A stretch of 29,238 nt of DNA from the NCBI GenBank assembly GCA_032718475.1, contig JAUCBJ010007840.1:1-29238 (forward strand). Reading direction: 5' to 3'. The position numbers and the translations under genes are program-made. The notes beneath the pieces were generated by a model. It saw only the letters and a program-made list of their open reading frames with translations, was not told where the DNA came from and searched no databases. Positions 11,101 to 20,700 of the stretch are shown in pieces; the stretch's first letter is position 1; the number at the start of each line of letters is the position of its first letter. Source of the stretch: Nemertoderma westbladi (taxonomy: Eukaryota; Xenacoelomorpha; Nemertodermatida; Nemertodermatidae).

Positions 11101-12469
11101 TTAACTCAACAAGTTGCACTGCTGATCCATTAATTGTTGCAATATTTGCCGAAATATCTAGCATTACCTGAAGTTTGGCCATTGTTGGTCGAGAGAGTAG
11201 TAGTGGCAATGATCCCTCTATAACGTCAACAGATATTTTATACGTAATATCATTAACCGGAATATCAAGAATATAGTTCTGTTTTGCAATAATCTTTTCT
11301 TCTCCACCGCCGAATATATATACTGAATAAGTGGTACGAGAAGAAGGATTTACATTGAATATAGCCTTATAAGTTTCAAGCCATTCAGTTCCAGAAACAG
11401 TCTTCGTGCAAGCAGTGTCCAAAATGGCATAAATGTCAGTTGTTTTTCTAATGAAGTTATTAGTTTTCTTGGTCGGTTTTGCAAGAAACACGCTATTTTT
11501 AAACAGATGTTTAAGAAAGTAAACATTTCGTTCATTATCTCCAGAATCTTCTCTACACCCAATGAGCATCTTTTCATTATCAGATTCTGATTCATTATGC
11601 GGACAGAGATCATCTGTATGGAGTACAGACTCACATACATTACATTGAGATTTATGGGGACAATCCCGTTGAAAGTGATATATCGAATCGCAGACTCGGC
11701 AGCGGTTGTTTTTATTAGGGCCCTTGACATTTGAATTAGTAAATGGTAAAGGTAGTTTGCTGGTGTTTATCGAGTTTGGCTTAAACGATCTACCGGTGCC
11801 AGTACCTAGGTTGGATTTGGATTGAAAACGTGACGGTTTCTTATTCCTAAAATTAGCCTCCAAAGCAATTTCAGTTTTTAGTTCTTCGGAATCAAATCTC
11901 GATTCATCGGTGCCTAACTTGGAATTACCAGATCCAATATCCGACATCATTCTCAAAATATGTCGTTTCACGTCATTAAATTCAAGTTTAGCAGTTGCCA
12001 AAATCATTTTGCGCTCACTATTACTTAAATTGGATTTATGTATCAATTCGGCCGCCAAAATAGAATCGTCAAACGTAAGACCAAATTCTTTTAGGTTACT
12101 CACCATACTCTCGAATTTTATCACAAAGTCACGCACATTTTCATTGGAATTTCGACAAAAATTCCGAAATATAACAAAATTGTTGTAGGCATCTTCCTCT
12201 TTTTCTTTTAAAAACGTTTCATCCAATTGTCTAATAAGAGAAGCTAAACCGCCATCCACCGCTAATGCGGGAACGTCTAAGTCCAAAGCTTTATCTTTGG
12301 CAACACCACGAAGATTAAGAATTACTGTAGCTGCTTGTTTCGCCGCTGAAGTTTCTGTTATCGATTCCCAAACTAAGATTTCTTTCTTCCACCGACGATA
12401 GTTTGGATTCTTTCCAGATGGATCAAATACGGGAGGTGGTATACGATTTGAATTATTACCCGTTGCCAT
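8156..12469 (-). CDS. Copia gag-pol polyprotein
   Basis: 1437-codon frame from an ATG at 12469. GAG: an N-terminal capsid-like region, then two CCHC zinc knuckles, CRVCDSIYHFQRDC (about residues 257-270) and CNVCESVLHTDDLC (about 276-289). Protease: ILDTACTKTVSG, Asp near 351; the triad is DTA where DSG/DTG is more usual. Integrase: HHCC finger (LHKQFAHP ... CAEC, about 521-560) and DDE core with GLDLFF (Asp ~587), FTDNGGEF (Asp ~649), ERHNG (Glu ~685). Linker with KYPTRERKPPEF. RT: VIDIKTAFLQ (Asp ~1063), AVYGLQDACRYWY, HVDDLLIGG (~1162). RNase H: FVDSS, SAETFAL, YSDHKG. Integrase before RT makes this copia, not gypsy. All catalytic residues I looked for are present; the reading frame ends early because of the frameshift at 8191-8197. 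Confidence 0.95.
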   Translation of the reverse strand: MATGNNSNRIPPPVFDPSGKNPNYRRWKKEILVWESITETSAAKQAATVILNLRGVAKDKALDLDVPALAVDGGLASLIRQLDETFLKEKEEDAYNNFVIFRNFCRNSNENVRDFVIKFESMVSNLKEFGLTFDDSILAAELIHKSNLSNSERKMILATAKLEFNDVKRHILRMMSDIGSGNSKLGTDESRFDSEELKTEIALEANFRNKKPSRFQSKSNLGTGTGRSFKPNSINTSKLPLPFTNSNVKGPNKNNRCRVCDSIYHFQRDCPHKSQCNVCESVLHTDDLCPHNESESDNEKMLIGCREDSGDNERNVYFLKHLFKNSVFLAKPTKKTNNFIRKTTDIYAILDTACTKTVSGTEWLETYKAIFNVNPSSRTTYSVYIFGGGEEKIIAKQNYILDIPVNDITYKISVDVIEGSLPLLLSRPTMAKLQVMLDISANIATINGSAVQLVELISGHCAIPLIPGERLINTALITDTADKRADNGDNHIDSSETERGKLQNPKSQLQLSYKEILKLHKQFAHPSKQTLIKLIEQSGLFVGESYITFVDEVMKDCAECKIHGRRKPSNPIVSLPLGKTCNDIIGLDLFFMEELNYSHGKPVLHVVDLFSRYSMTMILPNKLSTSVQSALLDKWYSIFGPPNKSVFTDNGGEFVAISFTELCNKLNMTHDVTAPYSPFSNGITERHNGLIKDIYCRIKSDNQSYSDYKILTMATFVKNAWPNHNGFSPHQIMFGRGPNIGGVLTDNLCALDNSQSVSKSVIEHIALLNDVREQFAKSDASSRVRRALQRNIRPSNSEVVNGDAVYYYNTAGKWCGPAKVVAVKGSEILVGHGSRYIRCHRSKIKLHDSAKLGFGSEFKETEDTDMIVEDYSHSGSVGTSDPEELPAINKVKQVNPNGSTSESYSDDLNASSANYDDAMMPSMESTSIDNCEVMEEPILSEVSSKYPTRERKPPEFYGYFGEQRPTPLLDTEAAKEQELLNWLQNDVYTEVYEVPSKANIVQTRWVITEKDVEGIKFTKARLVVKGFQDKEDPISFSPTCDKTSIRTLLSMASLFKWDLWVIDIKTAFLQSNNFESDRVIYAVPPPEYINKLSTKSKEIKAANVFWKLNKAVYGLQDACRYWYHKLQEELFVLGNFQNQFDPALYTNYDEHDRLVGMIATHVDDLLIGGVNGLPKVREGIAHLLKVGKVRRIKDTWTKFLGVCIRQLDNGSYEISQEQYIEGIDFEVIDKDSELSCKSYFKSTLGKLMWVSTNTRPDIGFIVGSLSQINSPNADDIALLNKTVRKIKSEKVILKYYHPETADPPEAVRSTIPNLYIFVDSSFGNPSRLAIYIFWGHYLLYWASRCCRRVTKSTLSAETFALVEGVDMGRYIQMFMKSILRSDLIDCHFYSDHKGLVQDLYNGKIPIEKRLAIDFAFIKELVVDIKKTEMDSNKVADC

Positions 12470-12764
12470 ATTCTGATTACAGGATTGCCGTTAATCGTAG
12501 TATGTAAACCAGAAACACCTTGTCTGCAGTCACCGGTACGGTAGGCCTAGCACCTAGGGTAGGCCTAGCACCTAGGCCTATACAATCAGACGGTACGGAT
12601 CAACTGGCACTGTCGTTTCGTAGGAATTATCAGTGAGGTTGACAGGTTGAAATGTACCGGTACGGTACCGTAGGCTACCGTACAGAAGTTCCAGAATGCC
12701 AGAAATCCCTGCGAAAAATTGATTCTCACAATACCGATAGGCCTACCGGTAAATAATTAAGAAA

Positions 12765-12915
12765 GCGTCATCACGCCAGATCCGCCATCACGGAATTGAG
12801 GTTAAACGTTAAACGTCGAACTGGAGCGCCATCACGCCTGCGCCATCACGCAGAATTCAAATGTACCGTCAGACCGTAAAAAAAAACTTGCGCCGTCACG
12901 CCTGCGCCATCACGC
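12765..12915 (-). repeat. Repeated GCGCCATCACGC motif in copia leader
   Basis: Six copies of a 10-12-base motif, consensus GCGCCATCACGC on the plus strand, at about 12765, 12783, 12826, 12841, 12891 and 12904, two of them arranged as close pairs. They lie in the untranslated leader between the primer-binding site and the gag start. A second small duplication (GTAGGCCTAGCACCTAG, twice) lies at about 12541-12575. Function unknown. Confidence 0.8.
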
Positions 12916-12939
12916 ATTTAAACCGTAATAAAGTGTAAG

Positions 12940-12950
12940 CTCTGCTACCA
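12940..12950 (-). promoter_or_regulatory. Primer-binding site, initiator Met tRNA
   Basis: One base inside the 5' LTR the sense strand reads TGGTAGCAGAG. This is complementary to the 3' end (CTCTGCTACCA) of animal initiator methionine tRNA, as known from the conserved tRNA sequence. Position and complementarity are those of a minus-strand primer site. Confidence 0.85.
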
Positions 12951-12951
12951 T

Positions 12952-13152
12952 TGTTATATGAGAATAATAATCAGTTTGATCGAGTTATTATATTACAGTT
13001 TAACCAATATATATAGTCAGACAGTTGAATCCAGTTAGATGTGGAATCATGAACTGTAGCCTACTGATTACCGGTACGCGGTAACCATACTACCGTACCT
13101 ATATCAGTCACTAACACATACAGTCATCCAGGTACTGTCTACAGTATTAACA
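12952..13152 (-). repeat. Copia 5' LTR
   Basis: 201-bp terminal repeat, TGTTATATGAG to AGTATTAACA on the plus strand. It is the 5' LTR because the element reads leftwards and the primer site adjoins its left edge. It should hold the element promoter. Confidence 0.93.
13007..13015 (-). promoter_or_regulatory. Possible TATA box in copia 5' LTR
   Basis: On the sense (minus) strand the LTR contains CTATATATATTGG, the only good TATA-like element in it. It is conserved in the other LTR at about 7723-7731. No start site can be read from sequence alone. Confidence 0.35.
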
Positions 13153-13611
13153 GCACTTTGCTCAGCAAGTGACGCTACAAGAATTGCGAAAACAATAATT
13201 TTATTGAATTTCTTTTGCCCATTTTATATTTATGGAGAAATCTGAATTTCGAAAATGTTTTTGATTTAAAGACTATAGCAACACCAAACTCAGTATGGAA
13301 GCGATTGAATGAGTTATTATTTACTACTGTAGGGTTCTGATTAATTATGTCAAATTACAGTTCTGTTTAATTCCCTGTCACTCTGTTTCCATGAATTTGG
13401 AAGCCCAAAGATGCCCATTTGAAAAATGGGCATGAAATAATAAATACGATCCTATATATATAAATCGATTGTCTATTTGTCTGTGTATCTGTCTGTTTGT
13501 CATCCATTATACAATCGAACCCATCTCGATGAAATCTCCCTTTCTATACTGTAGCTTGTTAGAAAGGTCTCGTCCTAAATCGTAGCAACGTAATACTCGG
13601 AGCCTTCTGAA
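13153..13611. other. Spacer right of copia, no gene seen
   Basis: AT-rich sequence without a supported reading frame. Near 13450-13500 a stretch rich in TGTCTGT/TCTGTTTGT precedes the 146-bp repeats and may be part of the same old element. Confidence 0.35.
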
Positions 13612-14085
13612 GTTCCCCCGTCTGCCGCTAGAGGGCTAATTGTCTTAAAGTGAAAATCGTCTGCAACTTTGTTATTTACAATCCTTTTAGACTGAAACTT
13701 GGTAGGCATCTACTACAGCATAGGCTGTATCTTTACTGAGACGCAGAGTCGTCTACTGTTCCCCCATCTGCCGCTAGAGGTCGAATTGTCTGATAGTGAA
13801 AAACCTGATCTCATTTGGTTGTTTTTAATCCTTTTGAGCTAAAAGTTGACAACTACCTACTACAGCATAGGCTGTATCTTTACGGAGTCACAGAGTCGAC
13901 TACAGTTCCCCAGTCTACCGCTAGAGGGCGAAATGTCTGAAAGTAAACATCTTCTCCAACTTTGCTATTTACAATCCGTTTAAGATGAAACTTGATAGCG
14001 AGGGTGTTGTCTGCAGATAGAGAGGGTAAAATTTCTGAAAGTGAACATTTTCATTTATAATCCACTTAAGTTGAAACTTTACATT
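13612..14085. repeat. Decayed ~146-bp tandem repeats
   Basis: Three successive units beginning GTTCCCCC/GTTCCCCA then CTGCCGCTAGAGG start at about 13612, 13758 and 13905 (146-147 bp apart), followed by a truncated fourth around 14010-14085. Each contains the internal short palindrome TACAGCATAGGCTGTA and an AATTGTCTGAAAGTGAA-like block. Units differ substantially, so the repeat is old. No coding capacity is evident; it may be a satellite or part of a non-autonomous transposon. Confidence 0.75.
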
Positions 14086-14887
14086 ATATCTCCAATGGGG
14101 GCGGTGTTTTATTTTATGATGGTATGTATCTCTGTTCCGGAGACAGTTCTCCAATCCGCCACAAATTTCTCCACCCATATTCATATTTCATATATCATCT
14201 GCACGTGCACTACTAGAAAGAAGAGATGGTGTAATTCTTCCATTTACTGCTTTAATGAATTATTATTAGTAGGCATTCCGGTTCTTGAACTGCTAAAGTG
14301 AAATGTTTGTGGGTGGAGATCAAAATAAAGTCTTCAATAATTATATTTAAATACAGTTAGTGGATGATTTGTTGTAAATTAACGCCCACAATTTTAACGT
14401 ATCATTAAGATTATAAGCTTGTGTTGATGATTCTTTTCTTTAAAACGCAACGAAACAAAACACTATAATATTTAATATAATATGGGTGGAGCGTGTACTT
14501 ACTGAAGGGTTGCCAAATCAACAGGAACTGTTAGGAGAGGTTCTTATAGAAAATGCGCCAAACCATATCCATTCCGAATTCATCTAAGTAAACATTTATG
14601 TTCGCATAAATAATTCAGATTAAAAAAAAGGGAAACCGCCAAAACGTAAATAGATTCGATAAGTTATATGAAATAGGCATTTTACAGTTATTTAAACAAT
14701 ATATTAGAAGACAATGTTAATATATAATATTACGTTGAGTATTTTCTGGCGGAGGCCGGAGGAGTATTTTTATATTTTTTTTATTATTAAGTTGTAAATT
14801 AATATAATTTTCTTAACAAAACTCATGTGAAAAACGTGGGTGCAATTTATAAATTGTGATTTTGACAGAATAGAACCATAGTGACAC
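14086..14887. other. AT-rich spacer, no gene seen
   Basis: No convincing coding frame or RNA gene. A short GC-rich patch GGCGGAGGCCGGAGGAG occurs near 14750. The right edge is the truncation point of the LINE fragment. Confidence 0.35.
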
Positions 14888-15830
14888 AGAACCATTCGAA
14901 GTGTTATGGGGAATCCTCCAGGGAGACACACATGCGCCATTCTTGTTCATAATTGTGGTTGACTATGTTCTACGCATGTCCTTAGATCATCATAATGATG
15001 ATGGGGTGATGATAACTCCACCTACTGGCTCCAGAAGTCGAGGAAATCCTGCCAAGTACCTAACTGATCTAGACTTTGCTGATGACTTAGGAGTACTCCC
15101 AGAATCACTAGAGGGAGCCCAACGGCTCTTAAGCACATTAGAACAGGCTGCTTCTAGTGTTGATCTTTTTATTAACTTCGAAAGACCAACATTTTAGCAG
15201 TTAACTTTGAAAGTCCTCAGCAAGTCTCTGACCGGATGAGCCTAAGCTCAAAGGATGGTATGCTTGAGCATGTGGACGACTTCTGTTACCTTGTTAGGGA
15301 AAGGCATGGGCAGCCTTGAATGGGCTTTCCAGGATTTGGAAGTCACATAGAATTCATCGGAAACTTAAGGTCCGATTATTTAGAGCAGCAGTAGTTCCTG
15401 TATTCCTCTACGAGAGTCCATGATGGGCTCTAACTGTGGAGGACACCAAATCTCTGGGTGGCACATTCACAAGAATGCTACGCCGGGTACAATGTCAAGT
15501 ACTGTGTGCCAAGTACAATGCACACATCTCTAACCAGACACTATATAACATTGGAGGTGTCTCATGGGTTCCCCCAAGCTTGTTCCCCCAGCCAGTGCAT
15601 AACCTAGTGCTTCGGCGGTCTCATGGAGTGAATAAGCATGGTGGACAGCCCATAACTTTCTTGAGACGCATCTTAAAGGACACTGGCCTTGAAGATGCGG
15701 ATGATCTAGAAAAGTGATAGGGAGTTGTGGCGGCGCAATTTTGTCGACAAGCCGGCACAGCATTCTTAATATATATGTGATATATATATATAATGCAGCT
15801 GCAATGCAGCATTCCTATTGCAGTAGTAGT
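14888..15830 (+). mobile_element. 5'-truncated LINE (non-LTR retrotransposon), copy A
   Basis: Plus-strand remnant of the second half of a LINE reverse transcriptase and its C-terminal tail. Visible motifs: WGILQGDTHAPFLFIIVVDY (palm region), LTDLDFADDLGVL with the catalytic FADD, a frame change after LFINFERPTF, then EHVDDFCYL, RKLKVRLFRA-like sequence in another frame, and from 15436 LGGTFTRMLRRVQ, AHISNQTLYNIG and HGVNKHGGQPITFLRRILKD. An 8-base deletion relative to copy B near 15705 and an AT-rich insertion at about 15769-15793 mark further decay. The 3' tail holds GCAGCTGCAATGCAGC, shared with copy B. The clade is not resolved by eye. Confidence 0.88.
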
Positions 15831-17614
15831 AATAGGTGCATCGAGAGGGATATTTCAAACGTTTATAACTGGAGAATAAATGTAAAATATAAATTCACCC
15901 ACTACTAAATCGGGAGGTCAAACTATCTCTGTTTCAAACTTCATGCAATATTACTTAGGAATTAAGAATTGTGAAATTAGTATTAGTATGAGTATGAGTA
16001 TTAAATTAATTAGTATGAGTATTAGTATGCAGTCTCGTTACTGCATTAAGATACTATATATAATAGAGGATACTTAGTTATTAAGCCAAATACAATAATA
16101 TATTATTAAGATGTTTTCAGATATTGTATGGACAATCTGGGATCTACTGGGGACGGGATGGGGTTGCGACTATTAATTGGCGCAAAATCAAATCTGACAG
16201 AATTAAAAATGTTAATTACACATTAAGGGAGACTTCCTGGTTACGACGACATGTTATTATAATCAAATCAATGAACAACGGGAGTCCATAGCGCAGGTTA
16301 CAGATAAATATTTGTTAATTATCAGCTGTTAATTGCGTCGATTTTCCCCTGGTGAATTCCATCAGAAGTGCCCCCCCCCCCCCCCCCCCCCCCAACCCCC
16401 CAATGAATATAAAGAATATTGGTCTCTGACGTCACAAGTATCAATTACCAATTACCGCACTATACGTTGGAAAGGTCTTGGAGAATGTTCGTCAAACATC
16501 GCGCTAACAGTTTAAAGATTATTCAATATTGATTAAAATCTAATCCATGGCTAACAGATCGAATGATTCCGCGACCATGCGGGTGTTATTTCTCTCCAGG
16601 CAGTTTCCCAAATTCAATAATCCCTTGCGAATCCTCAAGAGATCTCATCTCACAACAATTCCTTGTCTCCTTGTAGTCCAATTCCAGAGCTCAATGGGAA
16701 ACATTAAAGCCTTTCTTGCATCTTACACGAGTTGGGGAAACGAAAGTAACATTTCGCTGCCCGACTGGCATAAGCCAATTACACAGCAATTGTTATACCT
16801 GAATGCCTCCAAACGTGTTTATCATTGAAACAATATCAACCCGGCAGATACCAGAACGTTCAATCAGTCAGCTGTAACTGGGGTGTGATACACGGATAGG
16901 AACAATAATTAATCAGATGTTGTACTTTGTACATGTACCTACGTAGGCCTACAACACGTGTTGATTGATATGCTGATATGCGGTACTATTTGATGCATGA
17001 AAGGAAACAGTTGCTACATGCATGGGAGAAACACGGAGTTGATAAATACATTATGGGTTTGTTTTAATGGGTATAATTTGGGAGTATGGTTTTATACAGT
17101 TGTCGTTTGAAATTTAAAACTATGTTTTTATACTTCAAATGGGTATAATCCGCAAATATAAAATATTAATAAACTGTCCATAATGAATATTCCCCTTTTA
17201 CATAATCAATCGCAAATCCATTGAACAACAAAGAAACAATGATTTACTATTGTGGTAGTCTATACTAATTTATCCATATTCAGGTTATACAGGCAGTGGT
17301 GGAGCAAACGTTCCTCCAAAGTAAAGAAAGTTCGTTACAGAGAAAAACGACCCTCCAATGATGCAATATGTTAGAAAGTTTTAAAAATATCCACTCGCTT
17401 CGATCGTTCGCCTTCATTTAGATTTTCTGGTCAACCCGTTACTGGTGCGACGACTCCCATTTTGTAGAATGTTCGCTACTTTTGAACGTGACATTCATTT
17501 ATCATGTATCAACTCGACACTAACTCGTACATACCTGCTATATTGTATTAAAATAACGATATTATAATTTTTAATTTGTTTAAATAGTTTAAATAACTAT
17601 TTGTTTTCATTCAG
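15831..17614. other. Intergenic or intronic AT-rich region upstream of innexin exons
   Basis: No supported exon found. I searched for the missing innexin N-terminal exon (first membrane segment, typical CW.P motif) and did not see it. Small features: short TATTAGTATGAG-type repeats near 15970-16030 and the poly-C tract at 16371. A 93-codon frame at 16547-16828 (MANRSNDSATMRV start) has no motif I recognise. Confidence 0.35.
16371..16393. repeat. Poly-C tract (23 C)
   Basis: Uninterrupted run of 23 C followed by AACCCCCCAATG. Length is likely unstable and prone to sequencing error. Confidence 0.9.
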
Positions 17615-17740
17615 ACGATTTCGCCGAAGATTATTGTTGGTCACAAGGTCTGTATACCATACTACAGGCTTACGATATTGAAGGAGCTGATATTCCATAT
17701 CCTGGAGTTATTCCTGAAGAATTTCCCCCTTGTTTTCCAG
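17615..17740 (+). CDS. Innexin exon 1 of those seen (loop 1, N-terminal part)
   Basis: Preceded by TTTTCATTCAG and followed by GTAGGA. Encodes DFAEDYCWSQGLYTILQAYD and onward to EEFPPCFP. The first two bases complete a codon from an upstream exon, so this is not the gene's first coding exon. It ends in phase 1. Confidence 0.88.
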
Positions 17741-20700
17741 GTAGGATTACTTACCCATAATGATTACTTATACTTTCGCACGTACCGGTGTAGTATAATT
17801 CTTACACTAATCTTACATTAAATGTAGCGCAATTAATTCTGTTTAGGTTTCCAAACCAAAGATGGGAGACAAGTTGTTTGTCCTCGTTTGGATGATATAA
17901 AAGGACCAACACGAATCTACCATCTGTGGTACCAATGGGTACCTTTCTACTTCTTTGTCACCGCTTCTACTTACTACATTCCCTATCTACTCTATAAGGT
18001 CTGGGGCATGGCAGAGATAAAAAAGGTGCTGGAGATGCTTCATTGTGTCATTGAAGATGAAACTGCTACGGAAAAAAGCGTGAACAAGGTAAAAAAAAAC
18101 CGCGAACATGTTAAAAAATAACCGCGAACAAGGTAAAAAACCGTGAAAGAGTAAAAAAATAAAGTAGGAAGAAGTCGAATAAGATGAGAATGAGTATAAT
18201 AAGCCGTCAATAAAATTAAGAATAAAATAAATAAAGCGTATAAAGCGTATAAAGTGGGATAAAATTGAATAGTCTGAGAATAAAGGAAAATTAATAGTAA
18301 AAAGGAATAATATCTCGTTGGAGAATATAAAGCTTCTGTGGTTTGTAACTGGGATATAAAGCGTTGGTAAGGGATATAAGAAATATGAATTAGTATGTGT
18401 AAAAGTAATGCATATCTTAGAATGGTGTGGAATATAGAAAATTAACAAAGTTTATCAATATATTTTACTACGAATTTGTCGACTTGGAAATGACTTCCTA
18501 TAAATTCATAACAAACGCCGCTGAGAATAAAAATAATTAGATAGTTGAGCCATGGCGATTTCACCTATGTCTAGGTGGCTGCTCTGTTGGACAACACTGC
18601 TGGACACCGCAGTTGGGCTGCCCTTGTTGTTAGTGGCAATTTGTCACACACATTCGCACTATAAATCATCGCATCGTCATAAATGCATAACTCCTCCAGT
18701 CAACAGTTGAAAGATAATTAAGTTCAAATAGAAATAAATTATTTTGAAATATGGAAAGGCCTGAAGATTAGAGTAGGCCTAGTTCTAACAGCTCTAACGT
18801 AATTTACATTAATACGAAGCTACTTTATGTGACGATGGTGTTAGGGATGTGACGATTTCTCCAATATTATATTTAATAGGTGGCTGCCTGGCTTTACATC
18901 ACTATGAGATCATATATCCGCTCGCCTAATATCATCACATCCCTTGCCTACCGATGTCGCATTGCCATGGTTATAATCTTTATCAAGTCAATATACCTCA
19001 CAGTTTCCCTGACAACCTTCTATTTCACATCACTTATGTTTAAGGTAAGCAATAATTAAGCATACAGTTCTACATATAACTATTTTACAGAATCAACTTT
19101 ATTTACTGTGTAAACTTCTGGTACCTAATGAAGTACATTTTAAAACCAGGAAATTTCGGAATTAAAATGAAATTTCGGAAATTAAAAATGCCAAAAACGA
19201 ACAATTATTATCGCCAATTCACCACAGCAAAGACTTTTGAAGACTTTTAAAGCAAAGACTTTTAAAGGAATTAAACTTATTTTGTTTTTCATTCGACCAT
19301 ATTTTCTCATTACAATTATATAACTATTCAACATATGACTGCTCAGCTCATACGGATTCATAAAAATCCATAACGGAAAGAGACATACTGTATATCACAA
19401 ACCATCGGTGTTAGCAAACCTTAATTAAATATATACCGGTACCTGTGGAACAATACGGCTTCTATCCTTGGATTTCTGCTATTGCTAGTGTGCAGTGTCT
19501 CTTTTAGGACATCACTTCTTGCTTAAATTCCCACAACGACGGCCTCTGTTTTCTATGCAGCGTTTGTTGATTTTCGTAACTCTTTTGATGTGATAACTGG
19601 AATAGTTCCAAACCAAAATTAGCCCTGCTGCTCCTAAAAACGATAATAATTGCAGAACAATGCAATAAGGAAAACAATAAATATAGTATTAACAAGAATT
19701 AATTATATTAAATATTAATATTATATAATAATATTTTTTATATATTTTATGTATTGTCATTGCTAAAGAAAAAATCTCGCCACTACTGTGAAAATCGTTG
19801 ATATTATATACACTGTGTGATTTGGCCTATCATAGGATACAGCTATACTAGCACATTCCTAAATATACCAGGAACCACCCTACTTTAAATGTTGTATGAC
19901 CACTTATATTATACGAGTTTTATCTTAGGTTGGGGATTTTTTAACCTATGGTTATGATTGGGCGGTTGCTCTGCGAATGGGAATCCATGTTCCTGGCGGA
20001 AAGCTCTTCCCGAAAATGGTCGCATGCGAGATTCGCCACTGGGGTCCCACAGGTTAGTCTATTCTACAAGAGTCAGAAGTCCACCAACTGGGTCCCACAG
20101 GTTAGTCTATTCTACAAGAGTCAGAAGTCCACCAACTGGGTCCCACAGGTTAGTCTATTCTACAAGAGTCAGAAGTCCACCAACTGGGTCCCACAGGTTA
20201 GTCTATTCTACAAGAGTCAGAAGTCCACCAACTGGGTCCCACAGGTTAGTCTATTCTACAAGAGTCAGAAGTCCACCAACTGGGTCCCACAGGTTAGTCT
20301 ATTCTACAAGAGTCAGAAGTCCACCAACTGGGTCCCACAGGTTAGTCTATTCTACAAGAGTCAGAAGTCCACCAACTGGGTCCCACAGGTTAATCTATTC
20401 TACAAGAGTCAGAAGTCCACCAACTGGGTCCCACAGGTTAGTCTATTCTACAAGAGTCAGAAGTCCACCAACTGGGTCCCACAGGTTAGTCTATTCTACA
20501 AGAGTCAGAAGTCCACCAACTGGGTCCCACAGGTTAATCTATTCTACAAGAGTCAGAAGTCCACCAACTGGGTCCCACAGGTTAGTCTATTCTACAAGAG
20601 TCAGAAGTCCACCAACTGGGTCCCACAGGTTAGTCTATTCTACAAGAGTCAGAAGTCCACCAACTGGGTCCCACAGGTTAGTCTATTCTACAAGAGTCAG

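Larger units (their letters stand above)
7668..13152 (-). mobile_element. Ty1/copia LTR retrotransposon, nearly complete
   Basis: Full-length copia-type element on the minus strand: two 201-bp LTRs bounded by TGTTA...TAACA, an 11-base primer-binding site, a ~470-bp leader, one gag-pol frame of over 1400 codons with domain order GAG-PR-IN-RT-RH, and a polypurine tract before the 3' LTR. The LTRs differ at about 8 of 201 positions by my alignment, so the insertion is not very recent. One frameshift near the end of RNase H is the only coding lesion I found. The 5-base flanks (TGTTT left, GCACT right) are not a target-site duplication. Confidence 0.95.

Noticed and set aside
13612-13930. CTCF-like sites at CTGCCGCTAGAGGGC
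   Set aside because: Resemblance is superficial, the motif is part of a decayed tandem repeat, and CTCF presence in this organism is unknown.
16547-16828. 93-codon frame, considered as the missing innexin first exon
   Set aside because: No hydrophobic first membrane segment in innexin style, no CW.P motif and no phase-1 donor at a fitting place.
18552-18710. 52-codon ATG frame with a signal-peptide-like start (SRWLLCWTTLLDTAVGLPLL)
   Set aside because: Lies inside innexin intron 2, no homology recognised, and the innexin exons join in phase without it.
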